The position numbers and the translations under genes are program-made. The notes under the pieces were generated by a model. It worked only from the letters and a program-made list of their open reading frames with translations, made no database searches and was not told where the DNA came from. Below, piece after piece: positions 11,261-24,814 of a stretch of DNA of 64,000 bases. The stretch is from Vitrella brassicaformis (taxonomy: Eukaryota; Sar; Vitrellaceae). The stretch covers positions 68,654-132,653 of the forward strand of contig CDMY01000759.1 in NCBI GenBank assembly GCA_001179505.1. Reading direction: 5' to 3'. Each line of letters begins with the position of its first letter. Positions within the stretch are counted from its first letter, which is position 1.

Positions 11261-12872
11261 ATGGGCGCTTTATCGCTGTGTGTGTCGCCAACTGTGTGCA
11301 TTCTGAGCTGTGTTCTTTTCGACGTGTGGTTTGTGGGAGGTCTGTACATATGGAGGCTGTTCGGCTTCAGCAACAGCCCTCGGGACCGCAGCGACGTCAT
11401 CCTGAGGAGATCTATCAGCTGCGGGTAACACACACAGCATAATGCACCACACACGGAGGCCAAACGATGAATCAGGTGATGCTGTTTCGCTTTCAGGTTG
11501 GCGTGTGTGGTGAGTGCAGTGACTCTTCTGCTGCTGGCCAAGCCTGCGAATACGGCGACGGGCAGAGGAGTCAGCTTTGCAACGCTTATCGGCTTTGGGT
11601 GGGCAAAATGAGGCGAGTGTTTGCACAATCACTCACTCGTGTGACCATCCTTTCTGGTGTGTGGTAGGGCAGGTGCTTCTTGGCTGTCCCTCCTGTTGCT
11701 CCCCGTGGCGCTGGCGTCAGTCCTTTACATTGGCCTCATCGTCGAGGCCACCTGCGATGTGCTCGTCGGCCACCCTGTAAGTGAAGACGACCCTGCGTAG
11801 GATGGTGGCATGAGTGAGCTTGCCGTGGTGTCAGAGTTGGCTTGAGGGCTGGCTGAAGGCGGGGAAGCAGCCGTTTCTTCCCTCGGCCCGCCAGTCGACC
11901 ATGAGCCTCGCGGTATCATTCCGCAACTACATCATGGTGAGAAGATTCATGACCCAGGCACGATACGTGTGTACCTGCCTGTGTGCAGGCTCCCTTCGCA
12001 GAGGAGTTTGTCTTCCGGGCTTGTGTGATCGCCTTGTTCGCTGCAGGTAGGTCGGCTGGCGCACACATTTACCAGAACATCCACACGGGACGGTGTGTGT
12101 GTGTCTGAGTGTGTGTAGGAGGTGCGTCTTCATGGCAGGTGGTCGCGTTGAGCCCTCTTGTGTTCAGCCTGGCGCACTGCCACCACTATGTGCAGCAGCA
12201 CCCGCAGTACGGACACACAAAGGCCTTGCTCAACATCGGTCGGTCAGCCAGACAGACAGACAGACAGACAGATAGGCAGACAGGAAGACAGCCGGAACCT
12301 GAGTCGGCTGAGCATACCATGTGCGCTATCTACTTTTCACCTCAGCTGGTCAGGTACTGTACACGAGTGTGTTTGGGTCTGCGGCCGCCTATGTGTATGT
12401 CCGGACGGGTCACCTGGTGCCGGCCATCCTGCTGCACGCCCTCTGTAACTATCTGTCCATTCCTGATGCCAGGTCGCACACATCAACACACATACATACG
12501 AAGCTTTCTTGTCACGGTGTTGTTCGTGTCCTCCATGCGCGTGGTGCAGGTGGTGGAGTGATCCGAAGCATGTTCACTACTGCCGCAGACACTGTGAGCC
12601 GACCTAGCCACGCGAATGTGCCACGTATGTACGTCAGGGGGCGATTGTTGTGTTGTGTCCTTCCTTGCATCAGTTCTGGTGGTGTGTTATGGTTTGGGTG
12701 TGGTGCTCTTTATCGTCTCTCTGGGGCCCTTGACGAAGGTGTCAACATGCGGAATGAACGAAACGGGCATGAGTGTGTGTGCTGCTGGTTTGGTGGTGTG
12801 TTGTGGTTTGGTTTGGTGTGTCAGGGCTACCCGTCAATGTACAGCAGCTATGCCGAGGTACACGGGTGCTGA
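11261..12872 (+). CDS. RCE1: CAAX prenyl protease 2 (RCE1-type, CPBP family)
   Basis: RCE1 is an ER-membrane glutamic protease that removes the AAX tripeptide from prenylated CAAX proteins such as Ras-type GTPases. The start Met at 11261 begins a membrane segment. The hallmark motifs lie on consecutive exons: RNYIM joined to APFAEEFVFRAC (the catalytic Glu-Glu of EExxFR), then PLVFSLAHCHHY (FxxxH, catalytic His), then TSVFGSAAAYVYVRTGHLVP and LLHALCNYLSIPD (HxxxN/B motif). These match eukaryotic RCE1 in order and wording. The last exons give WWSDPKHVHYCRRH and a final hydrophobic helix; with a last intron ending near 12830, the protein ends EVHGC at 12872. If that intron is retained the frame instead stays open to 12915. 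Eight or so exons, with the usual TG-rich introns. Confidence 0.87.
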
Positions 12873-13166
12873 GCTGTGCGAGGAGCTGTATGTCACGGAT
12901 ACGAAAGATAGATAGATAGATAGAGAGATAGGCGTCTGGTACGCATAAACGGACGCTCTGCATGAAGACCATGCACTCACTCACTGGGCATGTGTACGCC
13001 ATGTCATCAACTGACTGCCGGTCCCCCCCAGTCTGGGTGGGGTAATGGTATGAACAACACACCACACAACGACAGACAACAAATACACACACACACGCAA
13101 TACACCAATACCTACTACACCCACCCACCCCGCCCCCCCATGGCCATCCACCCGTCCACACGCGCA
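12873..13166. repeat. Short intergenic gap with GATA microsatellite
   Basis: Between the 3' ends of the RCE1 gene (+) and the M1 peptidase gene (-). It contains a GATA tetranucleotide run near 12905-12930 and CA/AC-rich sequence near 13080-13110. No coding signal. Confidence 0.5.
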
Positions 13167-16100
13167 TCACCAGCTGTCGTCGTCCTGCACGGCGCCCTGC
13201 TCCTCGCCCTCAGGATACACAAACGCCACACACGTCCTGGCCGCCTGCAGCAACTCAGCCATTCCCGGCACACAATACCTCGGCAAACACGCCGACATCA
13301 TCTGCGGCTGACGAGCGGGAGGTGGATGCAGCGCACGCAGCGACGGGCAGCAGTCGGGGTGGCACTCCGCTGGGGGGAAGGCACCGGGCGGGTCTGCGGG
13401 CAGGAACAGGGGCACGCTTGCCTCGGGCCTCTGCTGTTGCGGCAGGCCGGCCTTGGCACGCCAGTTGTCGACGGGAGTGAGTCTGAGGTCCTGGCATTTG
13501 ATGTATAGGGCGTGGAGGATGTTGCGGCCCACTGGAGAGTCGCTCGCGACCGATGGGTGAGTGGAGGGGGCCAACACCGCACACGCCAGCTGCAGGCAAT
13601 CGACATACCACACAGAGATGGATGCACTGTGCTCAGCTCGTTGTCTTTCGCCTGCGTACGTCTTCAATTTGGTCGACGATGGTCAGGACTTGACGTGCGA
13701 TGTCCTCCAGCACCTCAACACACACCTGGTGAAGGGATGCCGGCAGCTTGGGACCGCTGTTGACGAGAGATGGGGATGGGGCGCGGGGGGGCTCCTCTAA
13801 TGGGTCGTCATCATGTGGCTGTGGTGGGGGCTCGTCCACATCCATCGCCACCGCACCGTCACAACCATCTGCACACACACAGAGCACAGCGCCCAGATAG
13901 ACGTGGATACAGATGTTTCCTGCATGTTCTTCTGAATCGTGCGCATCAGGTACCTGCATTGGCGTGTTCCTTGTCCTCGGCCTCTGGTGTGATCGTGGGC
14001 GCTTCTTTTGAGAAGAAGTGGAACTCAAGCAGCAGGTACCGCAGCTGCACCATCAGGTCGGTTATCAAACCACACAACTCGGCGTCACCATACCCACCGT
14101 CGCTGCACACACATACACACACAGACGAACAGACAGACATTGGTACAAGGCTTGTATGCGCTTGTGTGTTGTGTGTATACCTGAACGGTGTGGTTGCTGC
14201 CCTGACGACCGCCCTCCATATTCGCTGATCGTCGAACAACCCCACACAGTAGCCGAAACGCTCGCTATTCCACACCTGCACACACCACATCACACACGCG
14301 GTTGCCGCCGGCCACATGCACCTCCACCTCTGTTCTCTCTCACAAATGAAAAACGGTCTTGATCTCCCCTGTTGTCATTGCTGGCCCCGTCCACAGGCAG
14401 CGGCACCGAGACGGTGGTCGACTCGTCGGTGAGTATGAAGGTGTGCTGCCGCCCGTTGAGACGGAAGAACAGGGGGACGGGGCGGGGGGGACAGCTGGGC
14501 GTGGGGTCTGACGCAGCAGCGGCAGCAGCACCGGCAGCGGCAGCGGCTCGTTGGGTGAGCTCGCTGACGATGGCCTGGTGGGTAGCCTGCACTTGAGACC
14601 TGACGCATGTTTACACACGGACGGGGAATGGGGTCTTTGGCGACTTCGACTCACTGGAGCGTTCTTACCTGACGGCGATGGGTGACTGTGAGAAGTTGAT
14701 TCTTGCAACGAGGCCGCCGTCACGCTCCTCTACGCCATCCAGACGGATCGTGACCCTGCACACAACACGGCACAAACAGACACGACACATAGCAGCCGTC
14801 CTCCCACCTTCCCTTCTTTCTTGTGTCGTCAGTCACCTGGGGCATCGTGTGGTGGTGACCCATGACTCAAACATGTCCGCCAGCGACGCCTCCGTCACAC
14901 CTGCAGGCAGCTGGTGGTCATGTACCCGGCAGTGGTCCCGCATGGCCCCCTGCATGCACGCCACGAGGTCGGCCCTGGTGGTGGAGGCGTACTGGTGCCT
15001 CGCCATCCACAGCTGGAAGGCCCTCATCACCGCCTGCCGTGAGGTGAGGCCCTCGATCGTCCTGAAGATGCAGGCCGCCTTCCCATAGGTGATCAAATTG
15101 AAGTGGCTGATGATCGAGTCAACACCATCCAGCCCCTCCAGGGCCACGGGATGCGTCGACCCCCTGTGTATATGCACGAGAAGGCAGAGAGACAGGCAGG
15201 GAGAGGCGTGTGCTACATGAGGTGCCTTCCATATGACTGTCACTTCAGCGTACGTAGAGTCGTCCAGCATGGCCTCGAAGAAGACCTCGAGCAGGAAGGT
15301 GACCCACACCCAGTTGCGGGCCGTCAGCTGCTCCTGCGGCGGGCGGCTGGCGGGGCTGCCGAACAGGATGTCGTCGAGGGCCACAAATTCCAGATACCGC
15401 GCCACGCCCTCCTTCAGGAACAACTGCACGCAGCAAAAGGAAAGAGAGAGACGTGGAGGCTGGGGGAGACGGAGGGCTGTACGTGGTCACCTCGTCGAAT
15501 GTGTGTGGCGTGAGGCAGTCCCCGAACCACATGTGCGACACCTCGTGACAGATGAGGCGAGAAATGCGCCTCCGACGCGACCAGCCCGTCATCAGGTCGC
15601 TCACAGAAAAGAAACTGCATCCCACAGCCAAACACCCACAGCCAACACACCATGCATTTCTGTCGCATCTGCTCTCTGTGTGTGCATCGCGCCGCCCACT
15701 CACTCTATGTCGAATGTGATGCACCCGAAGTTCTCCAGGCCGATCCCTCTGTGCGGCTTGATGCCAAGCAGGTCCAGCTTGGAGAGGGCATATGGCACAC
15801 CGCAGCCGTCGCCGAGACCACCGCCGAAAGTGTTCTCGAAGTAGCCAAACGCCGACATGCCGACCTCATGCGCAAACCGGAGACCCGACCCACGACCTGT
15901 TTGCGGCCATCAGAGAGGGAGAGAGACAAAGCACCCACTGCATTGCTGTCACACACGCCCATATGCCTTTTCGGTGTCTGTGGCTGACCGTGGGGCATCC
16001 ATGCCGTAACATCTACGGTCCTCCTGCCCTCCGCACACCCTGGCGTGTTGGCCGGGACGGGCACCTCCACGCGCCCACCCAAGGAGCCAAAATGGCCGAT

Positions 16101-18730
16101 GTAGAACCCATAGGCATAGCACGGCAGCCTCGGAGTCGGCTCGAACACCACCACACGGTACTTGCCCTCGTACGCCGCTGTGCTGGTGCTCGTATTGGTG
16201 ATGGACCGCCTTGCCATGGCCTGCACACGTGGCGGAATGGGCGGCGAGGAGCCGTCGGAACACGACTGGCGCTCCTCCTGGCGGTCGATGTCGTGGCCGC
16301 TCCCCGTATTTTGGCGTTTCACCTCGCTGCCCCTCTTGCCGTGCTGCTCGCCTGTTGACGCCCCCTCGACCCCACTGCCGCCCCTTCTCAGCATCTGCTT
16401 GGCCTTGCCCCTCTCATACAGCTGCTGCCACCTCGCGAGAACACCGCCCCCACCCTCTCTCCCCAGTCGAGACGTCCGCCGTTTCCTCTTTCTGCTGGCG
16501 AAACGGTCCTCGCCGGTAGGGGGGTCGAACAAGAGAGCGCATACGTCGTCCGTGTCATACGACCGGACGACTCGCGTGCAGGAGATGGCCGTGGGGGCCG
16601 ATGTGACCGTCACACGGGTGGGTGGGGCAGGGGCGGGGGCGGGGAGGAGGGGTGCGTGGCCGCCTGCTCTGTGTGGGTGTGGTGGTGCTGATGCCTGCCG
16701 TGGTCTGGCGTGGGTGTTGTGGTCGCTGGATGATGGCGATGGCGACTCGGGGGAGGGTGAAGAGCCGCTGGGCGTGTTGAGTGACGGGACGATGTGCGAC
16801 GACGGGCTGGGCTTGCGATGAGGGGCCCCATGGGGAACAGTCGGCGATGGTGTGGGCAGCGTCAACTCGAAGACTTCACACGGATACGCCAACGTCAGCT
16901 CCATCTCAACCTGGCAAACACACACACACAGAGATGTACCTAATGGAAGGGCAGGAAGGACCATTGGTCAATCAATCCCCTACCTTGTGGTGCGGCTCGT
17001 CGAAGCACGGGAAGAGGCGCCTGCAGAAGATGGGCTCCAGCGATGTGGCCACACCCCACACCGTCCGCCGCGAGTTGGATCTCCTGGCAGTCTGCTCCAG
17101 CACCGGGAGCCCCCACTCGTCAACAGACAGCGGCCCCATCCCCCAGGCCTCCAAGGCGGCATCGATGGACTCGACCAACGAGGGGCTGTCGCTGTTCATG
17201 GCTGCCGCAGGGAGGGGCTGGGTGGGGGCGGACTCGGCTGACGATGCTGCAGCAGGGGCGCTGGTGCTGGTGGTTGGGTGCGGCTCGAACGATGACAGAT
17301 CAGCTCTGGACATAGCACACGGGACAGAAGGCGTTGACACACACACACACACACACACACATGAATCTGGTGGTTGCTGTGTCCACACATACATGTGGTG
17401 GAATGAAAAGAGTCCCTTGTTGTTGCTGAGGTCCTCCGACAGATGCCCTACGGAATCATCCTCGCCGATGCCGTCAAAGCTCAGCCACAAACGATACCCG
17501 CCTGGCTGCCACACCGCAGCTGCACCAACACCCTCAGCAGCATCGCACTCATTCTCCTGCTGCAGGTAAAAGTCGACAGGACACACACCACGCCTGTCTT
17601 GTCGTGCCGTGTTTGCAAGTGTGTGTGCGTGGTGCTCTCACGGTAGTGGGCATGACGGCGAGCACGTCCACATCTGTGCTGCTGTTCCGTCCCTCCAGGA
17701 CGACGGGCTGCCATTCTGAGGCCGCTGTTGGCTGGCCAGCGTCCCGCGGCAGGATGGAGCCCCGCCGCACGTGGAGGAACTCACGGTGCGCATGGAGGAG
17801 AATCACAGGACCCACCTGATGCACACACAGACACAGAGAAGGGGAGAGAGAAATCTGTGCGTCTGTGTGTGTGTGTGTGTGTGTGTTGCACACCCGTGTA
17901 CTTACCCTCAGCACAGTGATGTCTATGACGACTTCTCCTGCGAATCTGGGAGGCGGGCCGAGGTGCTCCAGCAACAACGTCACCTCATACCTGCAGCCAC
18001 ACAGACAAGACACATGCCATGCGTAGAGGATGCCGGCTGGCTGTGCCTTGGGCGTGTTTGTTGACCTGGTGGGCACCGCCTCGACGCCCCGTGCTGCCTC
18101 CTCTGGCGCATCTGTTCCGTTTGTGATGTGCATGAGAGGCGGCCGGTCAATGACGGATGGCAGCTGCCCTACACCAATGCAGCCGTCAACACTTCACAAG
18201 GATACAAAGATGCGTTCTGATAGGAAATCCGCTTCGGTTCGGGAGGTTGAAGTGTTTCACGGAGTCAGGTTTGTTGCATGAGTGTTGGTTGATTCATTCC
18301 ACTCATGAGTCTAGAGTAGTCTAGAGCATGTCGATTGACGCAAACACGCACAAGCATGCACACACACACACATGGATGGATGGATGGATGGATGGATGCG
18401 GCAGTCAGGTTGGTATGGATAGCTGGCTGAGCCCAGGCGACGGATCCATCCACCGGCACGCAGGCACGGTCAGTCATTGAAGTGAGAAGCGACGCCTTTC
18501 CTTCCTCTGCAGCAGCAGCAGCAAGTGACACGCCCATCCCGACCGTACATACGCACGCAGCCTCTTTCTGACTGTTGTCTGTCTGAGAGATCGGCAATTA
18601 AGGGACGTACCTGTCTGACCTGTGTTTCACTCATCCACCCATCCGCCCAGTCATCGTCCTTCCACAATGTCTGCTGCAGAGCGGCCATGACACGATCTGG
18701 TGTCATGGGTGGCTCTGCGGCTGACGCCAT
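13167..18730 (-). CDS. M1-family zinc metallopeptidase (aminopeptidase type) with large low-complexity insert
   Basis: M1 aminopeptidases remove N-terminal residues using Zn2+. The N-terminal beta-domain is recognisable from GPVILLHAHREFLHV and then FCRRLFPCFDEPHHK, the conserved R-x-x-FPCxDEP segment. The catalytic domain has CGVPYALSKLDLLGI followed by GIGLENFG (the GAMEN exopeptidase motif, with its Glu-Asn kept). Then come ICHEVSHMWFGDCLTP (HExxH) and, after a phase-0 intron, LFLKEGVARYLEF, which places the third zinc ligand Glu exactly 18 residues after the second His. FNLITYGKAACIFR carries the likely catalytic Tyr. All key residues are therefore present, unlike in the related inactive factor TAF2. 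Between the FPCFDEP exon and the YGFYIGHFGSL strand sits a Ser/Pro- and Arg/Lys-rich stretch of over 200 residues (about 16270-16850). The 5' exon starting at 18730 joins at phase 0 to LPSVIDRPPLMH across an unusually long intron (about 440 bp), so the start is tentative; an alternative Met is at 18133. Confidence 0.8.
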
Positions 18731-20355
18731 GCAAGGAGGCCAACTGGAGCAGAAAGGTCAAGCCCACAGCAGCAGCCATCAGTCATAGAAAGAAACTCAG
18801 TCAGTCAGTCAGTCAGTGTGGGACGGTCGATGGGTCAAGCATGAAGCGGACACTGAACCGCCGTGCGTGGTGTTCGTGAGGGACCCGTCGAAAAAGAGAC
18901 GAACGCACAAAGGCTGTGGATCGGATCGGTAGACAGACAGACAGACAGATGTTCGGATGTACAAGTAGAAACAAGACATCCCCCCCTGGTCCTTCCAGTC
19001 AGCCAGACGACACGTAAAGGCGAAAAACACTCAATCGGTCTCCATCTGATCTGCTGCGCCAGCATCCGCAGTCGCCCCATCGGCACCGGTCAGCTGTGGT
19101 GGGCTGACAGGGCCAATGGGGCAGCGTCGAGAATGCCGTGCGCATGCAGACGCAGGGTGGAACCATCGATTCATGTTCCGCTCCATACACACATGGGTCA
19201 CATGTACACACAACACGCAGTCAATCAGGCAGTCAGTCAGTCAGTCAGTCATTGTGTCGGGTCTGATCAAATGAGGATGCTGGGCTGGCTGGTTTCTCCT
19301 GGTCTGGTCTGGTTGGAGGCGGCTTGTGGCAGGATACGGTGGCTTAAAACGCCACTTGTTTCTCACACACTTGAGCCATCCAGGCACCCAGACAGGTATC
19401 GTATCGCACACAGCCGGGCAGACGAGAGGAGGAAGCATACATACAATGGTGAGCAAAAAGAGAGCGAGGCGTGTAGCTGTGTTCTGGTTTTGTCCTCGGG
19501 CGAGTGCGTATCCATGCCATTCATCCCCTTGTGTAGTGTCCACCCTCATCCGTCCATTCCATCAACCATCACTGCGGTGCGTACGCCCTACATCCGACGA
19601 TCCGCTCTGTCTGGTCGTGAGCTACACCCTCGTCTACCTGTGTGCACTGCACCGTGCCCTCTGGCTATCTCCTTGTGGCCGGGATCAAGCACCTCTCTGT
19701 CTGTCTGTCTGTCTGTCTGTCGGCGCAAACACAGCGAACAAACTACATGTTCACCTGCCTACCCGCCACGCCCGCCCGCCCGCCCGCTTGGGAACACTCT
19801 CACACGCATTCATTCGTACAAAGGAGAGATGAAAAACGTGGGCAACACAACACATACATCACACAGCTCATTCAAGAAGAAACAACACAGATAGGTCGAG
19901 GCAGGTAGACAGGCAATGAGGCGGGCGGTGAGCGACTGGTGTTGTGTTTGAAACAAATGGAGGCGAGCCGGTGGCAGCCAGATCCACACACCACACAGAC
20001 ACACGCACAGACAGCAAGTATATGTAAGTAGCAAGTGAGGCCGTCCAGTCAGTCTCCCGCCCCCATCGATTGTTCAAACGAGCTATGCAGCCTAGCCCTC
20101 AGCAGCCGCCATACCCCTCACCCACCACACCACCGCATGGGGCAGCCGTGGGCGGGGGGATGGCAGAGCTGGCCTCTGGCCACTTTCAGACGTCGTGATG
20201 ACATGGGATGGAGGGCGGTCGACGGACGGCAGGCGGAGTAGAGAGGTAGGCAGCGATGGAATGAATGCACAGGCAGGCAGGACGGGTGGGGTGGGGTGGG
20301 GCGGGGGTGGGATGGGGTGGGATTGGGGTGGGATGGGGTGTTGCACCTACCACAC
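18731..20355. other. 1.6-kb gene-poor stretch with short tandem repeats
   Basis: It holds CAGT/GTCA repeats (about 18798-18817 and 19225-19250), CAGA repeats (about 18938) and their complement TGTC (about 19697-19720). A G-rich GGGGTGGGATG-like repeat lies near 20285-20340. The long ORFs across it are low-complexity and overlap on both strands, so I support no gene. It lies upstream of the M1 peptidase gene and downstream of 14-3-3. Confidence 0.45.
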
Positions 20356-21867
20356 TCACTGCTCGCCCTCTGCACACACAGAAAGCAGAGAGGAAGCGAT
20401 GATGTGTGCATACGTCAAGTGTGTGTCTGTGTGCAGTGCAGTGGCCTACCCTCGTTGGGGGCCATGTCCGAGGTCCAGAGCGTGAGGTTGTCCCTCAGCA
20501 GCTGCATGATCAGCGTGCTGTCCTTGTACGAATCCTCGCTGACACACACACAAGACACCACACCACACCACACAAGAGTGAGAACGGCCTTGCTGAGAGC
20601 TAAGTGCGCGTCTTTTGTGTAGTGAGCTGCAGGTCCCTACTGGCGTACCTGACGTTGTCGAGTTCGGCGATGGCGTCCTCGAATGCCTGGCGGGCCATCT
20701 TGCACGCCTCCTCGGGGTTGTTCAAAATCTCATAGTGGAACACTGATGATGGATGGATGGCACATAACACACAGAGGGAAGGTCCACTCAAGGACACCTG
20801 TGTGTGTGTTGGTTACTTACCCGAGAAGTTGAGTGCGAGTCCGAGTCGGATAGGGTGTGTGGGGAAGAGTTCGGTGCTGGCGATGGTGGTGGCCTCCTTG
20901 TAGGCGTTGTGGGCCGCCTCGGCCGCAGTCTGCTTGGCCTGCTCGGTCGAGTACTCGCTGACGTAGCGGTGGTAGTCCCCCTTCATCTTGAAGTAAAACA
21001 CCTTGCTCTCACCCTGCACAACAGGAGGATAGGACACACCACACACACAACATCACGACCTCTCCTCCCTCCTTTTGTGTTTGTGGGTGCTACCGATTGC
21101 GAGGTCGGGATGAGGAACTCGTCTGCACCAACGCACACACATACGATACACAGGTGCACTCACAGGCGTGTGTGTTGTGTGTGTCTTGCGCGGACCGATG
21201 AGCTGGAGCACGGTGTTGCAGATGTTGTTGAGTTCCGTCTCGACCTTGGTGCGGTATGCCTCGCAGCGTGCCACGTTCTCGACGGCGCCCTTGCTCTTCT
21301 CCTTCTGCTCAACGCTGCTGATGATGCGCCAAGACGCACGACGGCTGCCCACCGCATTCTTGTACGCAACCGACTGCATCACCACACATACGTCACACAC
21401 ATCACACACGCACATGCGCATGGCGTGGCGTCCGTCTCTCATTTATTCTGTGCGGTGCGTGTGGTCATGTCCCATCCCCGACATCCCCACCCCGTTGACT
21501 GACCAGCAGGTTTCGCTCCTCGACGGAGAGTTCCTCCTTGGCGCCGGGGAGACTCTGAGCCACAATCTTCATGTAGTCCGCCATCTCTGAGGACCACCGC
21601 ACCACACACACACACACGGGTGAGATGGCACGTCGCCTCCCTCCCTCCCTCCCTCCCTCCCTCCCTTCTCTCTCCCGGTTGCCTGCGTACCGTCATAGCG
21701 CTCAGCCTGCTCCGCCAGCTTGGCCATGTACACCTGCACACCACACAGAGGCAGCGATGACGTGGGATCGACTCGTCGCCACGGCGGTCTTTCGTGTGTT
21801 GGGCGTGGCATGTGTGTGTGGGTGGCTGTGTGCCGGGCCTTACATTCTTCTCGCGCTCTGTCGACAT
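20356..21867 (-). CDS. 14-3-3 protein
   Basis: 14-3-3 proteins are dimeric adaptors that bind phosphoserine/phosphothreonine motifs in signalling partners. Exon order from the ATG at 21867: MSTEREKN, then [25 protein letters not shown], and VEERNLLSVAYKN followed by [15 protein letters not shown], which is the 14-3-3 signature 1 region. Then [14 protein letters not shown]-like coding, read here as [17 protein letters not shown], followed by [20 protein letters not shown] and [20 protein letters not shown], the second signature. The last exon encodes only E-G-E-Q and stops at 20356; its phase fits the donor after APNE. The length (about 250 residues) and all helices match the family. Eight or so exons. 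It is head-to-head with the coiled-coil gene at 22066, sharing under 200 bp. Confidence 0.95.
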
Positions 21868-22065
21868 GGTCCTGGAGGTGTCGAAGGACTAGAGGACGAG
21901 ACGAAACGAGCGGGAGTTGAACGAACAAGGATGCTTGGCAAGTGGATGTCACTCAGCTGCTGATATCCGCACAGACTTTTTACTTTCTGGCAGGAAAGCC
22001 TGCGCGCTTTTACTGTAAAACGGAACTTACCCCCTTGAACCCTACCTGGCCAACTCTCCGCAGCG
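21868..22065. promoter_or_regulatory. 198-bp bidirectional 5' region
   Basis: This separates the start codons of 14-3-3 (minus) and the secreted coiled-coil protein (plus). Both promoters and both 5' UTRs must fit here or overlap the genes. No individual element is assignable. Confidence 0.4.
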
Positions 22066-24780
22066 ATGCAGCTCTCTTCTGGTGTGGTTGCACTCTGCCT
22101 TTTTGCGGTCTGCACCGGCGCCCTCGTCCGCAATGCAGCCACACCCGTCAGCAAAGTCGTCGAGATGCTGCAGGTGAGCAATGAAGCAGCACCGCTGCAG
22201 ATAGATCTGGTGACCAGATCTGGCTGCCGGGTGGCTGATATATGTGTGTGCTGTCAGGAAATGCACTCACAAGGCACCGAGGAGAAGAAGACAGAGCAGA
22301 TCTCCTTCGCAGCCTACAAACAATGGTGTGACGATACCTCCACCGAGAAGGACTCTGCCATCAAGGAAGCAAGGTGGGTACTGCACAGATCTGGCCGATC
22401 TTGCCCTCCCCCGCTGCACCCATCCATCCATCCATCCATCCATCCATCCTGTCGCTTTTGCTGTGGGTCTGCAGTTCGTTAATGGAGCAGCTGGAGGCCA
22501 AGATAGGCAAGCTGGAGGCCGACGCAGAGGAGCTGGCCCGCGACATCCAGGGGCTCGACGCCGACATTGCCACCTGGGAGGCCGACCACAAGGATGCCAC
22601 AGAGATCAGACAGCATGAAAACGTCGACTTGGTCGCCACACACAAAGGTACGTAAGGTGGGGATGGGCAAGGGGAGGGAGCAGGTGGGGTGGCGAAGGGC
22701 AGAGACACCAGATAGATCTACTGCGCACAACAAGCCATCCCTGGTGCGTCTGTCTGTCCGTGGCTGGCTTCAGACTACTCTGAATCCATCGATGCGTTGG
22801 AGCGTGCCATCCAGGTGCTGAAGAGCCAGGCCAAGCCGACGCCCCAAGCCGCGGCGGGGCTGTTGCAGATCGTCCTCAGGAAGACCACCATCCCCGACAA
22901 TGCTCGACGCGTCATAACGGCCTTCCTCGCACAGGACCCCGACGCCACCACTGGCCTCGATTTCGAGGCGCCCGAGGCCCATGCTTACGAGTTCCAGTCT
23001 GGCGGTATGGTGGACATGCTGGAGAAGCTCCTGGACAAGTTCATCGAGGAGCGGAACCAGCTGGAGAAGGAGGAGGGCAACGCCCGACACGCCTACGACA
23101 TGCTGGCGGCAGACCTCAAGAACCAGGTGGCGCAGGCCACCAAGTCGCGGGACGACAAGGCCGCCATCAGGGGCAGAAAGCTGCAGCGCAGCGGGGACAA
23201 GAAAGGAGAGCTCGCGGATACGACAGCCATGCATGACGCGGACACCAAGTACCTCAGTGACCTGAAGGCCCAATGCGAGACCAAGAACCAGGAATTCGAC
23301 TCAAGACAACAGGTCGGTGCACATGTGCAGAGGGAGACACGTGCACAGATGACCTCTGCCGTGGCGTGTGTGATGATGTGTGTGTGCAGCTGCGAACAGA
23401 GGAGTTGGAGGCCATCGAGCAGGCCATCGACATACTCCAGAATCACGTGACGAGCCGTGCGCAGAAGTACCTCCCCACCCTCCTGCAGGGCAAGACAGCC
23501 AAGGCGGTCAAGGGCACGTCTTTCATATAGGCATGCACCTCTATATACGCACATACACCGACCCACACACCCCCCCCCCCCCCCCNNNNNNNNNNNNNNN
23601 NNNNNNNNNNNNNNNNNNNNNNNNNNNNNNNNNNNNNNNNNNNNNNNNNNNNNNNNNNNNNNNNNNNNNNNNNNNNNNNNNNNNNNNNNNNNNNNNNNNN
23701 NNNNNNNNNNNNNNNNNNNNNNNNNNNNNNNNNNNNNNNNNNNNNNNNNNNNNNNNNNNNNNNNNNNNNNNNNNNNNNNNNNNNNNNNNNNNNNNNNNNN
23801 NNNNNNNNNNNNNNNNNNNNNNNNNNNNNNNNNNNNNNNNNNNNNNNNNNNNNNNNNNNNNNNNNNNNNNNNNNNNNNNNNNNNNCCCCCCCCCCCCCCC
23901 CGATGCATTTCATGTGTGCAGGTGAGGTCTGTGAGCCAGCGGTCGATCCAGCGGACGGTGGCGTCCTTCCTCAAAGACCGCGGGGAGCGGCTACACAGCC
24001 AGGTCCTCATCTCACTCGCCACCAAGGTCTCGGAAGATCCATTCGCACAAGTCAAGAAAATGGTAAGTGTGGATGCATGGTTCTCTGGACGGCGTCGAGG
24101 AGACGGCTCTCATCCCTGTCCTTGTGGCGTGTGTTTGGGTGTGTTCAGATCCAGGATTTGGTTGTGCGTTTGATGGAGGAGGCCAACAGCGAGGCTGAGC
24201 ACAAGGGCTGGTGCGAGACCGAACTCAAGACAAACGAACAAACACGAAAGACCAAGGCGTAAGCCGACAAAGGGACAACGCCCTCTGCCTGTCCTCAAAG
24301 ACATTCCCCTGTGTCTCTGTCTGTCTGTCTGTCTGTCTGTTGGTGTGTGTGTAGGGCTGAGGTAGATTCGTTGACAGCTGAGGTTGACGAGCTCACTGCC
24401 AACATCAACAAGCTGGCCCAGGAGGTGTCCGACACCAACAAGGAGCTGTCTGAGCTCGAGCAGGCCATGGCCAAGGCAACCGACAACAGACAGAAGGAGA
24501 AGGCGCAAAACGAACAGACCATTGCTGGTATGAAAACAACGTAGGGGGGGCAGCTTACACACCACACGCCCCACACGCTGTCTCTGTGTGTGTCGTCCAC
24601 CAGATGCGAAGGAGGCCCAGGCAGCAGTTGCCCAGGCTTTGACCATTCTCAAAGAGTTTTACTCAAAGTCTGGCGAGGTCCCCGCCCTCATCCAGACAAA
24701 CCAGACACAGACACCCACGGAGGACTCGCCCGTCACATGGGTCAGTCAGCACATTACAGGCCATCTGCTCTATGTGTGCA

Positions 24781-24814
<34 letters not shown>

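Noticed and set aside
13167-18730. Assignment as TAF2, the inactive M1-like TFIID subunit
   Set aside because: The GLEN motif, HExxH and third Glu ligand are all intact, which fits an active aminopeptidase better.
18863-19894. 343-codon plus-strand ORF
   Set aside because: It runs through CAGT, CAGA and TGTC repeats, has skewed composition and no domain, and shares the stretch with several other open frames.
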